From NCBI GenBank assembly GCA_036426205.1, contig WSYH01000140.1:62001-126000 (forward strand): DNA of 64,000 nucleotides. The letters run 5' to 3'. The position numbers were made by a program, and so were the translations under genes. This document shows, in pieces, positions 10,938-21,234 of the stretch. The notes below the pieces were generated by a model. It was given only the letters and a program-made list of their open reading frames with translations. It made no database searches and was not told where the DNA came from. How positions within the stretch are numbered: position 1 is the stretch's first letter; every line of letters starts with the position of its first letter. The DNA is from Ascaphus truei. Lineage: Eukaryota > Chordata > Amphibia > Anura > Ascaphidae.

Positions 10938-11112
10938 GTGTGTGTTTGTTTTTTACACTTTTTTTTTTTGTGGTGTGTGGCGGTACACTTTTTTGTTTTT
11001 TTGTTTTTACACTTTTTTTGTTTGTGGTACACTTTTTGTTTTTTTTTTTTCCACTTTTTTGTTTTTTTTTTTTGTTTCTTTTTGTTCCACTTTTTTTTTT
11101 TTTTTGTTCCAC
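10938..11112. repeat. T-run segment with interspersed ACAC/CCAC
   Basis: Runs of 6-12 T are separated by short words such as TACAC, GTTCCAC and GTGGTACAC. It sits between two TG-rich segments and may be a local variant of the repeat or an assembly artefact of noisy reads. Confidence 0.75.
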
Positions 11113-11250
11113 TGGTTGTGTGTGTGTGTGTGGGACAACTGGGTGTGTGTGTGGGACACTGGGTGTGTGTGTGGGACACTGGGTGTGTGTGTGGGACACT
11201 GGGTGTGTGTGTGGGACACTGGGTGTGTGTGTGGGACACTGGGTGTGTCA
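11113..11250. repeat. 20-bp tandem repeat
   Basis: A nearly perfect 20-bp unit, GGGTGTGTGTGTGGGACACT, repeats about six to seven times. It is much more homogeneous than the TG-rich DNA upstream, which suggests recent local expansion. Confidence 0.93.
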
Positions 11251-11375
11251 GGCACTGTAGGGTGGGGACCGGAGCTACGGGGGGGGGGGGGGGGGTCAGG
11301 AGCGTAGAGAGAGGGGGAAGCCGAGAAACATACAGGGGGAGTGGAGAGGAGGGACCAGGAAATTTTAAGCAACCC

Positions 11376-11772
11376 ACCCCCCCTCCTGTCCACTGCCCCC
11401 CCTCGTGTCCACTGTCCCCCCTCCTGTCCACTGTCACCCCCCCTCCTGTCCACATCCACCCCCCCTCCTGTCCACGGTCCCCTCCCCCTCCTGTCCACTG
11501 TCACCCCCCCTCCTGTCCACTGTCACCCCCCCTCCTGTCCACTGTCACGTCCCCCCTCCTTTCCACTGTCCCGTCCCCCTCCTGTCCACTGTCCCGTCCC
11601 TCCTGTCCACTGTCCCCTCCTGTCCACTGTCCCGTCCCCCCCCCCCTCCTGTCCACTGCCCCCCCACCCTCCTGTCCACTGTCCCCCCCCCTCTACTGTT
11701 CCCCCCTCCTGTCCACTGTCCCCCCCCCTCCCCTCCTCCTGTCCACTGTCCCCCCCTTTTTCCCCCCTCACG
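11376..11772. repeat. C-rich minisatellite (CCTCCTGTCCACTGTCCC units)
   Basis: Tandem units of about 17-22 bp, each CTCCTGTCCACTGTC plus a variable C-run, repeat around twenty times. The G-rich complementary strand could fold into G-quadruplexes. No gene. Confidence 0.93.
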
Positions 11773-11789
11773 GGCAACGCCGGGTCTCT

Positions 11790-13955
11790 CAGCTAGTCAT
11801 ACATAAAGTCACACTATTTCCACTGCACACGTGTCCTGACAATACCCTGTGTTCTGTAAATCTAAGGACAAACAACATGAAACTCACAATGGAGGGGAAA
11901 GAGAGGGGGGGGGGGGAGAGAGTGGCGAAGTGGAAGAAGTGTGTTCACCTCCGTTCTTTTGGACCTGGTTCCCAGCGGAACTTTTGAGCACTTTTTTAAA
12001 GATTTAGTGCGCTGAACAGTGATAATTTCAGCTCTGGGGACCCTCTGATTCTCGAGATTCTAACCTCCAAAGTTGCCCCCGGTACCATTTCAGAAACAAA
12101 ACAAAATAGAGACTTAAATCTCCCACAGTACGTGGTCTGGGGACCCCCTGCTTCATACCCATTTAAAAAAATGAAAAAGTGACTAGCAAAGCATGCTCCT
12201 TTACGCAGTTTTGTCTTATGGAGTTATAGATGTGAGAAATTTGCAACACATCAACCAAACAGGAGGCATTCTTACCTAACTGTCTTTATTTGCAATAACA
12301 TCACACACACACAGCTTTTGCAAGGTAAGTTGTAAAACCAATTGTTGCCTAATTACTGAAGAAGGAAAACCACAAATGGTTGGTGCTTGAGGTGTTTATC
12401 CTCTGTCTTGCAGAGCAGTCTTGCATTTTGTGCATGGATATTCTTCTCTTGTCTCATTAAAAGCCGCTGCCTACTGTATGCTACTCGCTTTTTTTACCAC
12501 CTGGGGGGGGGGGGGCTCCAGCTTCAGGTGTTAACCAATATTTTGGGGCTCTTGAAATGGCCACCTGCAACAAACTTCTGGTGAGCCTTTAATTACCTAT
12601 GAGTTCACGGCTTCTGATTGCCTGGCAGCTTCCTTTCTGTGAACCAATGATATTGGCAGAGGGCAATAGCTTTGTTCTTTTTAAATACTACGGTTTCCTT
12701 TTTAGAAAATAACCTTTTATTAAGCAATACGATTCTGGCCACTGATTCTGAAGGGGTTTAATAGATGATATTGTCCATCATATCTTTGTTTTCTGCTAAC
12801 TGCTCTCCCTTCCTTGCTTCGTCCCTGTAATTGAAAAGCGACTCTTAAGGAAACAATCCAAGCAGCACTTAAAAAAAAAAAACTAAAAATGTTGTTTTCA
12901 TATATGCAGCCTTTAACGTTATTGAAAATGAATTACCTAAGCTGCAGATCGATTTTGGTTTTCCTGTGATTGATCAGCAAAGATTCTGCTTCCCAGGGTT
13001 CACTTAATGGCTGCCTTTCAGTTTCAATCAATCCTTCAGTCAGTGTAACTCAGCAACTACAATGTATTGTTATATTATGAAGGTAACATTATCTATTGTT
13101 ACAGTTTGCAGCTGGAAATATTGGCAACAAATGATCACAAACAGGAAAGTGGTGCAAATATCTTGCACTGCTGGGGAGGTGTGTTAACCTGCTATAGAAA
13201 TCAAAAGATGCACAGTATATTTAAACTCATTAAAAATGGCATTGAGTTGAATGAGTATTGATTTATTAAAATTAAAAAATAAATAAAAAACACATGTAGG
13301 AAATTGCATGGGATGCTCCCTTAAAACCCCCTTACTATTTTCTATATTAGTTACCATTTTTCTTCTTGCAGACCTCAAAGTTTCTCATTGGAACCCAGGC
13401 ATGTTCCTCTCCATCCCTACCGCAGAACCGCTGCTGACTAATTTTCTGATGCAACAAGTGTGTGCTGGCTTATCAGTAATAATGGCAATACAATATGCTG
13501 TAGTTTTTTTGTTTCCCCTTTGCCTGGAACATCACTGCTATATTACTCCCTGTTTTCCAAGATATTTGTAGATTTTTGTGATTGTATGCAACATAAAAAC
13601 TCTGTCTCAAATATTACTGTATCATTTTCCATTTACCTAAAATTTTTACCCAAAACACACAATACCCATAATACTGTATGAAAATTCTCGTATTATACAG
13701 AAATATTCTCCTTGCAAATATACTGTATGATATGGTATACTTTTGCCTCTGTAACATACCTCACTATGATCAAATGATAATATAGAATTGACAATTTCCC
13801 GGAAGGCTAACAGACCACACAAGCGCATTCAAACTTTTGTGCTTACTATAGTGGACATATTTTCCGCATTTATGGAATAATTTTGCTTATTCTTTTTTTC
13901 TAACGTGACTTAAATACAATTAAAAAAAAAAAACCTATTGACTACAAACACGTGT
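11790..13955. other. No gene or confidently recognised repeat
   Basis: About 2.2 kb of AT-rich DNA. There are G-runs at 11908-11917 and 12504-12514 and an A-run at 12871-12882. Open frames are short and without recognisable domains. Confidence 0.55.
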
Positions 13956-13961
13956 ATAGTA

Positions 13962-14012
<51 letters not shown>

Positions 14013-14073
14013 ACGACATCAAACAGAACACACACACATTCCTGGGATCACACACACACACACACACACACAC
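13962..14073. repeat. CA microsatellite, interrupted
   Basis: Two CA tracts are separated by the non-repeat words ACGACATCAAACAG and TTCCTGGGAT. Confidence 0.95.
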
Positions 14074-14217
14074 CAGCAGAGTCACTCAGCATTGTTCCAA
14101 AGTGCCATGTACAGTAGCAGAGTTGACTCTGATTTGATACCTACACTATACCCATTCACCAAAAGGGTTAGATATTTTTAAGGCCATTAGAATTTAGCTT
14201 GAGGAGAAATACTTTCT

Positions 14218-14508
14218 TAGGCTGCGTCCATAGTGGTTCCGACGGCGCGAGCGACAAATTCAAGCCAATGGAGGCCAATGCGCATGTGCATAGTGTGCAT
14301 GTGAGCGCCGAGGTGGCCGTTGCGTGGCGAGACAAAACTTGTTTGTTTTTGCTGCGCGACAGCCGGGTCACGTGAGCGGTCCACTCAACAAGCCCTCGAC
14401 GCGACTCCCCGTCGCCTCTGCCTGCAGGACACAAATCTTTCCTGCTACAGGCGAGCGTGACGCTGTGCGGACACTTGCGCACGCATACACTATGTACGCG
14501 GACGCAGG
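14218..14508. mobile_element. Harbinger-like GC-rich MITE, copy 1
   Basis: The left end TTAGGCTGCGTCCATAG and the right end CTATGTACGCGGACGCAG are imperfect inverted repeats. The interior is rich in CG words such as CGGCGCGAGCGAC and GGGTCACGTGAGCGG. The same end sequence defines the elements at 22186-22355 and 24594-24839, and GGTCACGTGAG is shared with the latter. Confidence 0.65.
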
Positions 14509-14519
14509 GTTGCCACTTG

Positions 14520-15455
14520 GACCTACCTATGATTAGATACTTTGCTTTAACAGTGGTGGGGGAAAGAATCTGCAGGCCAGGGGCTTCACAAAATGCCGAT
14601 GCTTCGTAAAATATACAGACTGACTATATTATATCACAGTAGTCAAAATCTCAACCCAACCAACAGCAAACTAGAACACTAATTACATTTATAAAACATA
14701 TATGAATGTCAATGCAACTGAGGTGAGTTTGAATGATGAATACAACCAAGATTTTCTAAACATAAATCCAGGCATATTTATGCATATTAAAAATACAGTA
14801 GTATCATATATATTGGTATCAAAAAAGACAACATCCCTAAAAATTTGTATTGACATTTTTTAGTATCCAAAAACCAAAAGGTTGCCATAAATATGAATCC
14901 CTGCCTCGCCTTCTGTTTTGTAGCTTATGCTTCTTCTGCACAGCACCACAAATTTGACCATAAAATAGACCTCCCAAAAATAAACCAAACACAATATTGT
15001 CCTTTTCAAAGATTCTCAAAGTTCTCCCCCACCTTCCAGAGCACGGACAAGGCTTCCTTGCTAAGCAGGCGTGCAAAGGCGGATTTACAAAGACTCGTCA
15101 GCCGGGGGGACCCAGTTCCCATACCACCTATGTTATAGGGCTATTGCCTTAGTTTATGAAAAAAAGGCACATAATACAATATCATGTTTTGCGCTGATTT
15201 TTGCCTTGTATAAATAAGAAATGTGAAAGTAAAAATCCCATATACGTCTAACAATCATATCCGCACGGAGAAAAGCTCATCAGAATGGGAGAATGTTGAG
15301 ATGTGTTTTCGCCTGATTTTCTACAAATGCAAAGTTGTGCAGTAAATTTGCACCCTATTGATGCAGGTTACGAAGGGGTATGGAGACACCATATCTGCAG
15401 TGAGCAGAGTTCAGCAGAATGCTTTTCTGAATAGTGTCTGATGTCTTGACCGACT
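14520..15455. other. No gene or recognised repeat
   Basis: AT-rich DNA with no recognisable domain in any frame. Confidence 0.5.
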
Positions 15456-15459
15456 GCAT

Positions 15460-15512
15460 TGTAACTGTGAACTGCTTTGAATCCCATTGGGGCGAAAAGC
15501 ACTATATAAATA
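15460..15512 (+). mobile_element. L2-type LINE 3'-end fragment
   Basis: The word sequence GTGAACTGCTTTGAATCC, then TTGGGGCGAAAAGC and ACTATATAAATA matches the conserved 3' terminus of L2-type LINEs and their SINE partners. Confidence 0.6.
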
Positions 15513-15941
15513 CAGCTCGACCCCATTATACGCGATCCGATACAACGCAGATCCGCTTATATCGCGATGTGAGCGTGGCTCCCGATAATAAGCAGCAGAT
15601 CTCCTACCATGACGTTTTCTATCCTCCCTGCTTGTCAGGTGGCAGGGAACTTGCTTCCTGCGCCCCCTCATCTTCGGCTCCGGAATCGAATGATGTCGCG
15701 GTGTCATGTGTTGTCATGTTGCCATGGCAACACAATGTCACGTGACCCCGTGGCCTCATTTGACGCTGGTTACCAGGGTGAGGAGAGAGCTGCCAGCTGA
15801 TACAGATGCCGGGGAAGTCCTGGTGCGGAACCCCTGAGCAGTGCAATGTTTGCGGTAAAAAAATAAATAAATCCGCGATCCGCAAATAATGCGATCACAT
15901 TCTTTGGACCCCAAGCACGGCGCTGTAACGGGGTTCAGCCG
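15513..15941. mobile_element. MITE with TA-flanked inverted ends
   Basis: The left end reads TACAGCTCGACCCC. The right end, reverse-complemented, reads TACGGCTGAACCCC, so both share a TA-flanked inverted repeat as in Tc1/mariner-type elements. The interior is GC-rich and includes GTTGCCATGGCAAC, a self-complementary word. Non-coding. Confidence 0.65.
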
Positions 15942-16055
15942 TAGTTATTATTATTAAATAAAGTTATTAAACCTACGATCTGATAATTGACCAGCTTTTC
16001 GTGACCGCCTGCTGACTGCAGTAAAAAAAAAAAAACAAGCAGCACGGACAGCTAC

Positions 16056-16256
16056 AGATGCAGCAACGAGTATCCGAACACTTGCATGGGAAAATCTGGG
16101 GCAATCTCCCAGTAATGCTGCAACATTTCTGTGACATTTCTGCAAACAGATTAATGGCCCATCGGATTAACACAGCGGGGGTCCCTGGCAGTCCCATTCA
16201 TTGGGGTATTGCCCCAGATTTTCCCAGGCAAGTGTTCGGATACTCGTGGCTGCATC
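16056..16256. mobile_element. Palindromic Tc1/mariner-like MITE
   Basis: Inverted ends of about 50 bp start GATGCAGC, continue with CGAGTATCCGAACACTTGC, and are mirrored at 16207-16256. TA lies just outside both ends (TACAGATGCAGC on one side, the complement of TACTGATGCAGC on the other), consistent with a TA target site. A half copy lies at 23826-23941. Confidence 0.75.
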
Positions 16257-16259
16257 AGT

Positions 16260-17095
16260 ACTTGAAGCCTAGTACAACATTTCTTGACATTTGCAAGTTA
16301 CCCATGTGCTACACATTCAGCCCATTATCTTACATGACTCCCTACTGTAATGAACTTGAAATAATATAAAGCAGAACGGCGTATCAAGTTTTTTTTTTTT
16401 TTATTATTAGACCGTAATCAAAAGCAAGTATAAGAATATTACGTGTATTTAACCATATCTAGGATATCCAAAGTGGTATTTCTCCAGCTGCTGTACTGGT
16501 CAACCATGTACAAACCAAGTTAGTTGTTTTGTTAAAGGTTGCATAGAAAGGCATCAAGTATAGTTTATATGACTTGTGGTAGGTGTGGTTTTTGTAAAAT
16601 GTGAGAACCCCCCGAAGCAATAATGTTGCAGTAATTCCTGCCTGGCAAGACTTCATTTAAAAAAAAAAATGTGCATGGTCTCGGATGTAATTAACAAACA
16701 AATTCTTTAGTGTGTTTAAAAAAATATATATTGTTCTTTATATGGTGGTGTTGTAATAATAAAGGCAGAATGTCGTGCTAGCAAATCGGTCCATTGCATT
16801 GTCGCTACAGCACAGAATGGGTTAATTATCTTGCAGACTAGACATTCCAGTTGAGAATGGTGTAGGTACAGATTTGTTTTTAAAGTAAATGTATTGTGAC
16901 AGTAGTAATTATGGCTGCAAGACATGCTGTATCAGTGAGAATTTCCCATTATGCAAATTCAAACATCTATTCGTTTTTGCTTTTAGCTAGTATACTCTGT
17001 CAGGGGTAGCCAATAGACGGATCACAAGCCAAATCTGGACCACCTCTGGCCTGGTCTCTGCAGCCACCCATCATCTCCATGTCACTCTCTCCTCT
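16260..17095. other. No gene or recognised repeat
   Basis: AT-rich DNA with T/A runs at about 16390-16405 and 16660-16670. Confidence 0.5.
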
Positions 17096-17096
17096 T

Positions 17097-17911
17097 CCCC
17101 CCCCCCCCCCCAACTTCTCTCTACCTCTCTTTCCCGCTCTCTGCCACCTGTGTCACTGTCTGCTGCCCCTTGTTACTCCGTGACCCTCGTGCGCCGCCCC
17201 GTGACACTCACACGCCGCCATGTGCCCCTCGAGCACCACCCGTGTCCCTGGTAACGGTATCAGCATGGTTGATCTCCACAGGATCTCCCAGATCCACTAA
17301 GATGAGCACATGTAGCCTCCCCATTCCCTCCTTCCATCAAAACAAATTTGAGCTGCATAGGAATCTCACACCTTCACTGCCAGAGGGCCCAGCAACATAT
17401 TACTTTGCAATTCCATTGCTTTTCTGGCCTCTCTGACAGTTAAGTGGTTAGGAGCAACAAGGAAACAAAATAGAAAAGAGTGACCATAAAATGCTAACAT
17501 AAAGTGACCATATTTTTAATGTGACAAACTCGGCCAAAATACAAAATAATTTATTAATCAGGTCTCTCGCACGCTCCACCCTCCTCGATTGCCTCTCTCT
17601 ATCACCCCCCCCCCCATTTCCACTCTTACTGCCCCCCCTCTCTCGCTCCTTCCTCTCTTACACCCCTCTCTTTTGCTCACGCAATCAATTCATCCCTCTT
17701 CTCACATCGCCTTAGGCACCCACTCAATTCCCACCCCCTTACCTCCCTCGAAGAACCGCACACACCTTCCCCCCCCCCCAAGAATCGCGCACACCTCCCC
17801 CACCCCAAGAGTCGCGCACACATCACCCATCCCAAAAATCACACACACCACCCCAAGACGTACACGCACAGCAACCCCACCCCCCCAAGACACGCACACA
17901 CCTTCCCCCAA

Positions 17912-17949
<38 letters not shown>

Positions 17950-17950
17950 T
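17097..17950. repeat. C-rich low-complexity DNA ending in CA microsatellite
   Basis: C-rich, CA-interrupted stretches at 17097-17240 and 17580-17910 lead into a pure CA run at about 17909-17943. Between them (17250-17560) is ordinary AT-rich DNA. Units such as CCCCAAGAATCGCGCACAC recur with variation at 17765-17890. Confidence 0.75.
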
Positions 17951-18523
17951 GGGCCCGACTTCCAGGCTGGCCCAATGTCTTGTGCTGATGGAAGCCAGGT
18001 CGTAGCTGCGGACTAAAAGGTTTCATGTAATTGAAACATGAAATTGATGCTCCAATAGGTTTGGAGGGGCAATTTCAAAACCGGTAAAAATTAGACATTT
18101 TACTCCCCCTTTCAGGACACGAGACATGTGCTCAAATAACGGTACTGCCCCGGTCAAACCGGTACATATGTTCACCTTATGCCAACATGATTTCTCACAA
18201 TGTTTAGCGTTTTTTGTATTTCTTTTTTTTCTTTAAACTTTTTTTAAAAGGCTAGTTTAAAATAAACAAATGGGAGGGAACCCGCTCTACCTAAGGTTAC
18301 CAGAGGTCTACGGACAGACTGGTGCACTAGGGAAATAATTATAGGACAAAATGGAGAGAGCCCCGATGGAGCAAAGACACTTCCAAACGGATAATGGCCC
18401 TATAACGTGCACTCAATGTCTGTGTATGGGGAAGTATGCTTACTAATGAAATGTCGCATGGCTAATAAACAGATTTAAAAAGCAGTTGTACTGGTCCTGA
18501 ATGTATTGCATAATTGTTAAGTT
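17951..18523. other. No gene seen
   Basis: Unique-looking DNA. Around 18070-18175 there are several ACCGGT and AAACCGG words that may be remnants of a MITE, but no clear ends. Confidence 0.45.
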
Positions 18524-18538
18524 AAAATATCCATTTTA

Positions 18539-19074
18539 GGAATCACTGTCCCACAGGACCCGATCTATACAGTCTTGGGAAAACCAATGACCAATTGTAA
18601 CAAAAAAGAAATTAAAGTTATCTCCCAAATTATAAATGCTACTAAATGCACCATCGCCAAAAACTGGAAACAACCGACTCCCCCATCCTTAAACCAAATC
18701 AATAACAAAATCTGGCATATTGTCTACATGGAAAAACTCACTGCCTACCTAACTGGTTCCACTTCACAATTCTCCGAAACATGGGCCCCTTGGTTTAGAC
18801 ATGCAGGTCTATCCCCTTATTTAGACTAGGTTATTCTGAACAGAGTGATTTATGATTTATGATTTATGTTGTAACTCGCCTGGTAGTTAATATGTTACGT
18901 GGTTTCAAATGCTGTCCCCTTCCCCCCCCTTCCCATACTCTCCTCCCCTCCTAATGTGTAATCAGACTATTTGCAATTCTGTACCGTTGTATTGTTCCCC
19001 CCCCCTTTTTTTTTCTTTTTGTACCCCTCTTACTTTTGGAAAAATGATGAATAAAAACTTAAGTAATAAAAAAA
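18539..19074 (+). mobile_element. 5'-truncated L1/Tx1-type LINE insertion
   Basis: A 15-bp direct duplication, AAAATATCCATTTTA, lies at 18524-18538 and 19075-19089. The insert encodes the last part of ORF2, then a 3' UTR with T- and C-runs, and ends in a poly-A tract after GATGAATAAAAAC. The target reads GTT/AAAA, that is TTTT/AA on the other strand, the preferred nick site of L1 endonuclease. All of this fits target-primed reverse transcription with 5' truncation. Confidence 0.88.
18541..18829 (+). pseudogene. L1/Tx1-type LINE ORF2 C-terminus
   Basis: The frame reads from ITVPQDPIYTVLGKPM through IAKNWKQPTPPSLNQI to FSETWAPWFRHAGLSP and a stop. The pattern CTIAKNWKQ ... PPSL ... W ... WAPW is typical of the extreme C-terminus of L1- and Tx1-like ORF2 proteins, after the reverse-transcriptase domain. 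The upstream catalytic parts are missing because the insertion is truncated. The frame is intact over its remaining length, so the insertion looks fairly young. Confidence 0.8.
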
Positions 19075-19185
19075 AAAATATCCATTTTAATTGATATATT
19101 TAAAAATAAGATGGACCAGACTAAGAGTAAAGTGAGAGCAATAAAACTATAATTAAATAATTGCACAATGTGGTGGTACACTGGC

Positions 19186-19503
19186 GTCCGCCTTTATTCT
19201 AAAGCGGCCGCCACCGCAAAGTGCGGGCAGACGCGGCTGTTTCCTGGCGCATGCTGCGCGTCACAGTGGCGCCGGTCACACCGTGCCAGGGTTCCCCGGC
19301 ATCCCCGAAGGCCCCGAATGTTGATGGGGTAAGGGAAAGATGCGGAGCAGCCTGGGGGAGCAGCTGGGGATCGCGAGGTAAGCAGGTGCGATGCGCACGC
19401 GGGGAAGAAGATGCGCACGCGGGGAGGGGAAGGCAGCTGGCGCGTGGCCAAGTTCGGTGCCCAGCCGAAAACAATTCCGGGCAAACATTAGAATAAAGCT
19501 GGT
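19186..19503. mobile_element. GC-rich MITE with TTTATTCTAA ends
   Basis: The left end GCCTTTATTCTAA (19190-19202) is mirrored by TTAGAATAAAGC (19488-19499). The interior is strongly CpG-rich (GGCGCATGCTGCGCGTCAC near 19235) and contrasts with the AT-rich flanks. The word GATGCGCACGCGGGG repeats twice. It is easily mistaken for a CpG island. Confidence 0.65.
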
Positions 19504-20600
19504 CGCAGCATTATCTTCAAAAGACATATATTAACTAGCAAGTACTGGCTGGTAACTCGATACCAGTGGATGCCCATAAGAGACAGTCACACTAGCGTTC
19601 TTAGCTAGGATGTGCAGTGACCCGAAAAGACAGGACTGACTTCAGTCGTGGTGTTAGTGTATACTACACACCAACTGATGGGTTAGGCAGCGAATGGGCC
19701 ATGGGAGCAGGTGTAGCGCAGAGTCGCTAATCACCGCAGCAACGGCCGGCGCCAAGTCCTACGGTCCGAGAGTGAACACATCAAATGGATAGTACCTGTG
19801 TAAATCTCAATAGTTCATTCCTCAAGTAATATTGCCCCTTTAATCAGGAAAGGTGCGGGTGACTAGCTAGAAAACACACATAAAAACTGCTCCTTGTTTG
19901 GTAGAGGGTAAAGTGGCCCAATAGTGAGCGGGCTCTAGTCTTGAGGAGGGTGGGTACTAAATTCATATATAAATTATGATGTGCTAGATGGCGCAAGGAC
20001 CATAAAATCGGGTAAAGAGGTAGTTGGCTGGAAATAGTGGGGTCGGCCGGTGACATGGCGTGATGGTATTCACTGTGTGCATGTCCAGCTGATGCATACC
20101 TCTATACGCAGGGGAGAGGGAGGTGGGGGGGAGGGGGCCTGGTTGGGAACCCTGCCTAAACTGACCTTCAATAACATAACCCTACACACAGGGGGAGGGA
20201 GAGAAAATGAAGATGCCCTATATAATAAGTCTATGCTGACCCTGCGTGGGTAAGCCACCGATAGAAATATGGCCTAGTAGATGATCACAGATTCCCGCAT
20301 GCCCTGTCCCTCAAACATAACCCTACACAAAGAGTGGGGAAAGGGGTGGGAGGTAGGATAGAAAGAGGGAAAGGGGACCCTTTTCACTTAACTGTCCTAT
20401 CCCTGCGGGAGAGCGATCCGTTCAAACTGTGTGAGAGTTGTTCGCACAGCTCCGTCAGACGCCCGTCTGTTCACATGGCTCCGTCTGACTCTGCATACTG
20501 TCTCTTGGTTGGTGACGTAATGGCGCTTCCCTCTGACTCGCGTTTCGCGTAGGCTTCTTCCAGAGAGGATAAGTCAGTATTTACTTTGATACATAAAAAA
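19504..20600 (-). mobile_element. Probable non-coding retroelement with hammerhead-like motif (locus E)
   Basis: The segment has moderate GC, no reading frame of note, and an internal duplicate phrase ACATAACCCTACACA (near 20177 and 20317). At its right side lies a minus-strand hammerhead-like core (20530-20568), followed in sense direction by a GC-richer region with TGACGTAA and paired GTCTGACGGAG/GAGCCATGTGAACAG words. I infer one element by analogy with the other hammerhead loci. Its true ends are not visible. Confidence 0.4.
20530..20568 (-). ncRNA. Hammerhead-ribozyme-like core (locus E)
   Basis: On the minus strand: CCTCT, then CTGGAAGA (the core CTGAAGA with one extra G), a short stem GC-CTAC-GC, then GAAACGCGAGTC, then AGAGG. 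CCTCT and AGAGG pair as stem I on either side of the expected cleavage point after GTC. The extra G in the core and the 2-bp stem II make activity doubtful. Confidence 0.5.
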
Positions 20601-20619
20601 TGTCTGACACATCCTTCCC

Positions 20620-20927
20620 ACCATTATAGTGTATGTTTTTCTGCCTCTTTGGGAAGTTCTTTCCACTGTATAAAATAAAAGGCTCTATCAATATCAGGAT
20701 ATCTATCCCTTGAAGTAAAATAGGTAGGATTTTCTTGTAGGATAGGAAAGTGCTGATCATTTTTTTGCAGTACTTTCTTTCCCTAAAGGTTGTTTTTTTA
20801 TTGATGGCTGATGCAAAAAAGCAATTCTCCATTAATTATATATAGGCATTGGGCCACCATCTTACTTTGGTCGCTCGCTGCTCTGTTCATTCTGCCACCA
20901 TTCAAAGGAGGATGTCCCTGTAAGAAA
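20620..20927. other. No gene or recognised repeat
   Basis: AT-rich DNA without notable structure. Confidence 0.5.
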
Positions 20928-21230
20928 GGAACAGGAAAGATGATCCAGGGCTCCACGGGTTTTTTAGCAAAATAATTTATTCATAATACACAATGTTTCG
21001 GCCTCACGTAGGTCTTTGTCAAGTGACTGGTAATCATTACCTAAGTGAGGCCGAAACTTTGTGTATTATGAATAAATTCTTTTGCTAAAAACCCGTGGAG
21101 CCCTGGATCATCTTTCCTGTTGCTGTATACTTGGATTGCTGCAGATAGGCCATCCTTGAACAAGGAGCTCCGGCATTGTGCGCAAGTATCGCATTTCTTG
21201 CATTTTATTTGCACTGTTTTGGTGTGCTAC
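20928..21230. mobile_element. Palindromic element with hammerhead-like motif (locus A)
   Basis: Arms of about 75 bp pair almost perfectly: 20935-21009 with 21044-21118. They include GAAACNTTGTGTATTATG, GAATAAATT and CCCGTGGAGCCCTGGATC. The right arm continues into a unique tail (21119-21230), while the left ends in unrelated DNA. This is the same inverted-copy-plus-tail plan as the large palindrome at 43334-45734. The loop holds the hammerhead-like core. Confidence 0.6.
20989..21025 (-). ncRNA. Hammerhead-ribozyme-like core, TTGACAA variant (locus A)
   Basis: On the minus strand: CAC, TTGACAA, a weak stem II (GACCT-ACGTG-AGGCC), GAAACATT, then GTG. CAC and GTG pair as stem I. The core has T in place of C3 and A in place of G8, so the usual C3-G8 pair could be replaced by U3-A8. 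Stem III would be the minimal ACRT palindrome. Activity is unproven. Confidence 0.5.
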
Positions 21231-21234
21231 ATAC

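Noticed and set aside
11113..11250. Regular 20-bp repeats resembling a CRISPR array
   Set aside because: Units abut directly with no unique spacers, and the genome is eukaryotic; this is a simple tandem repeat.
8872..11987. Very long open frames (up to 531 codons) on both strands
   Set aside because: They are translations of C-rich and TG-rich minisatellites with no stop codons by composition; the amino-acid content is only Pro/Ser/Leu or Thr/His/Cys/Val.
19186..19503. CpG-rich block that looks like a promoter island
   Set aside because: Its inverted TTTATTCTAA ends show it is a GC-rich MITE; the CG density belongs to the transposon.
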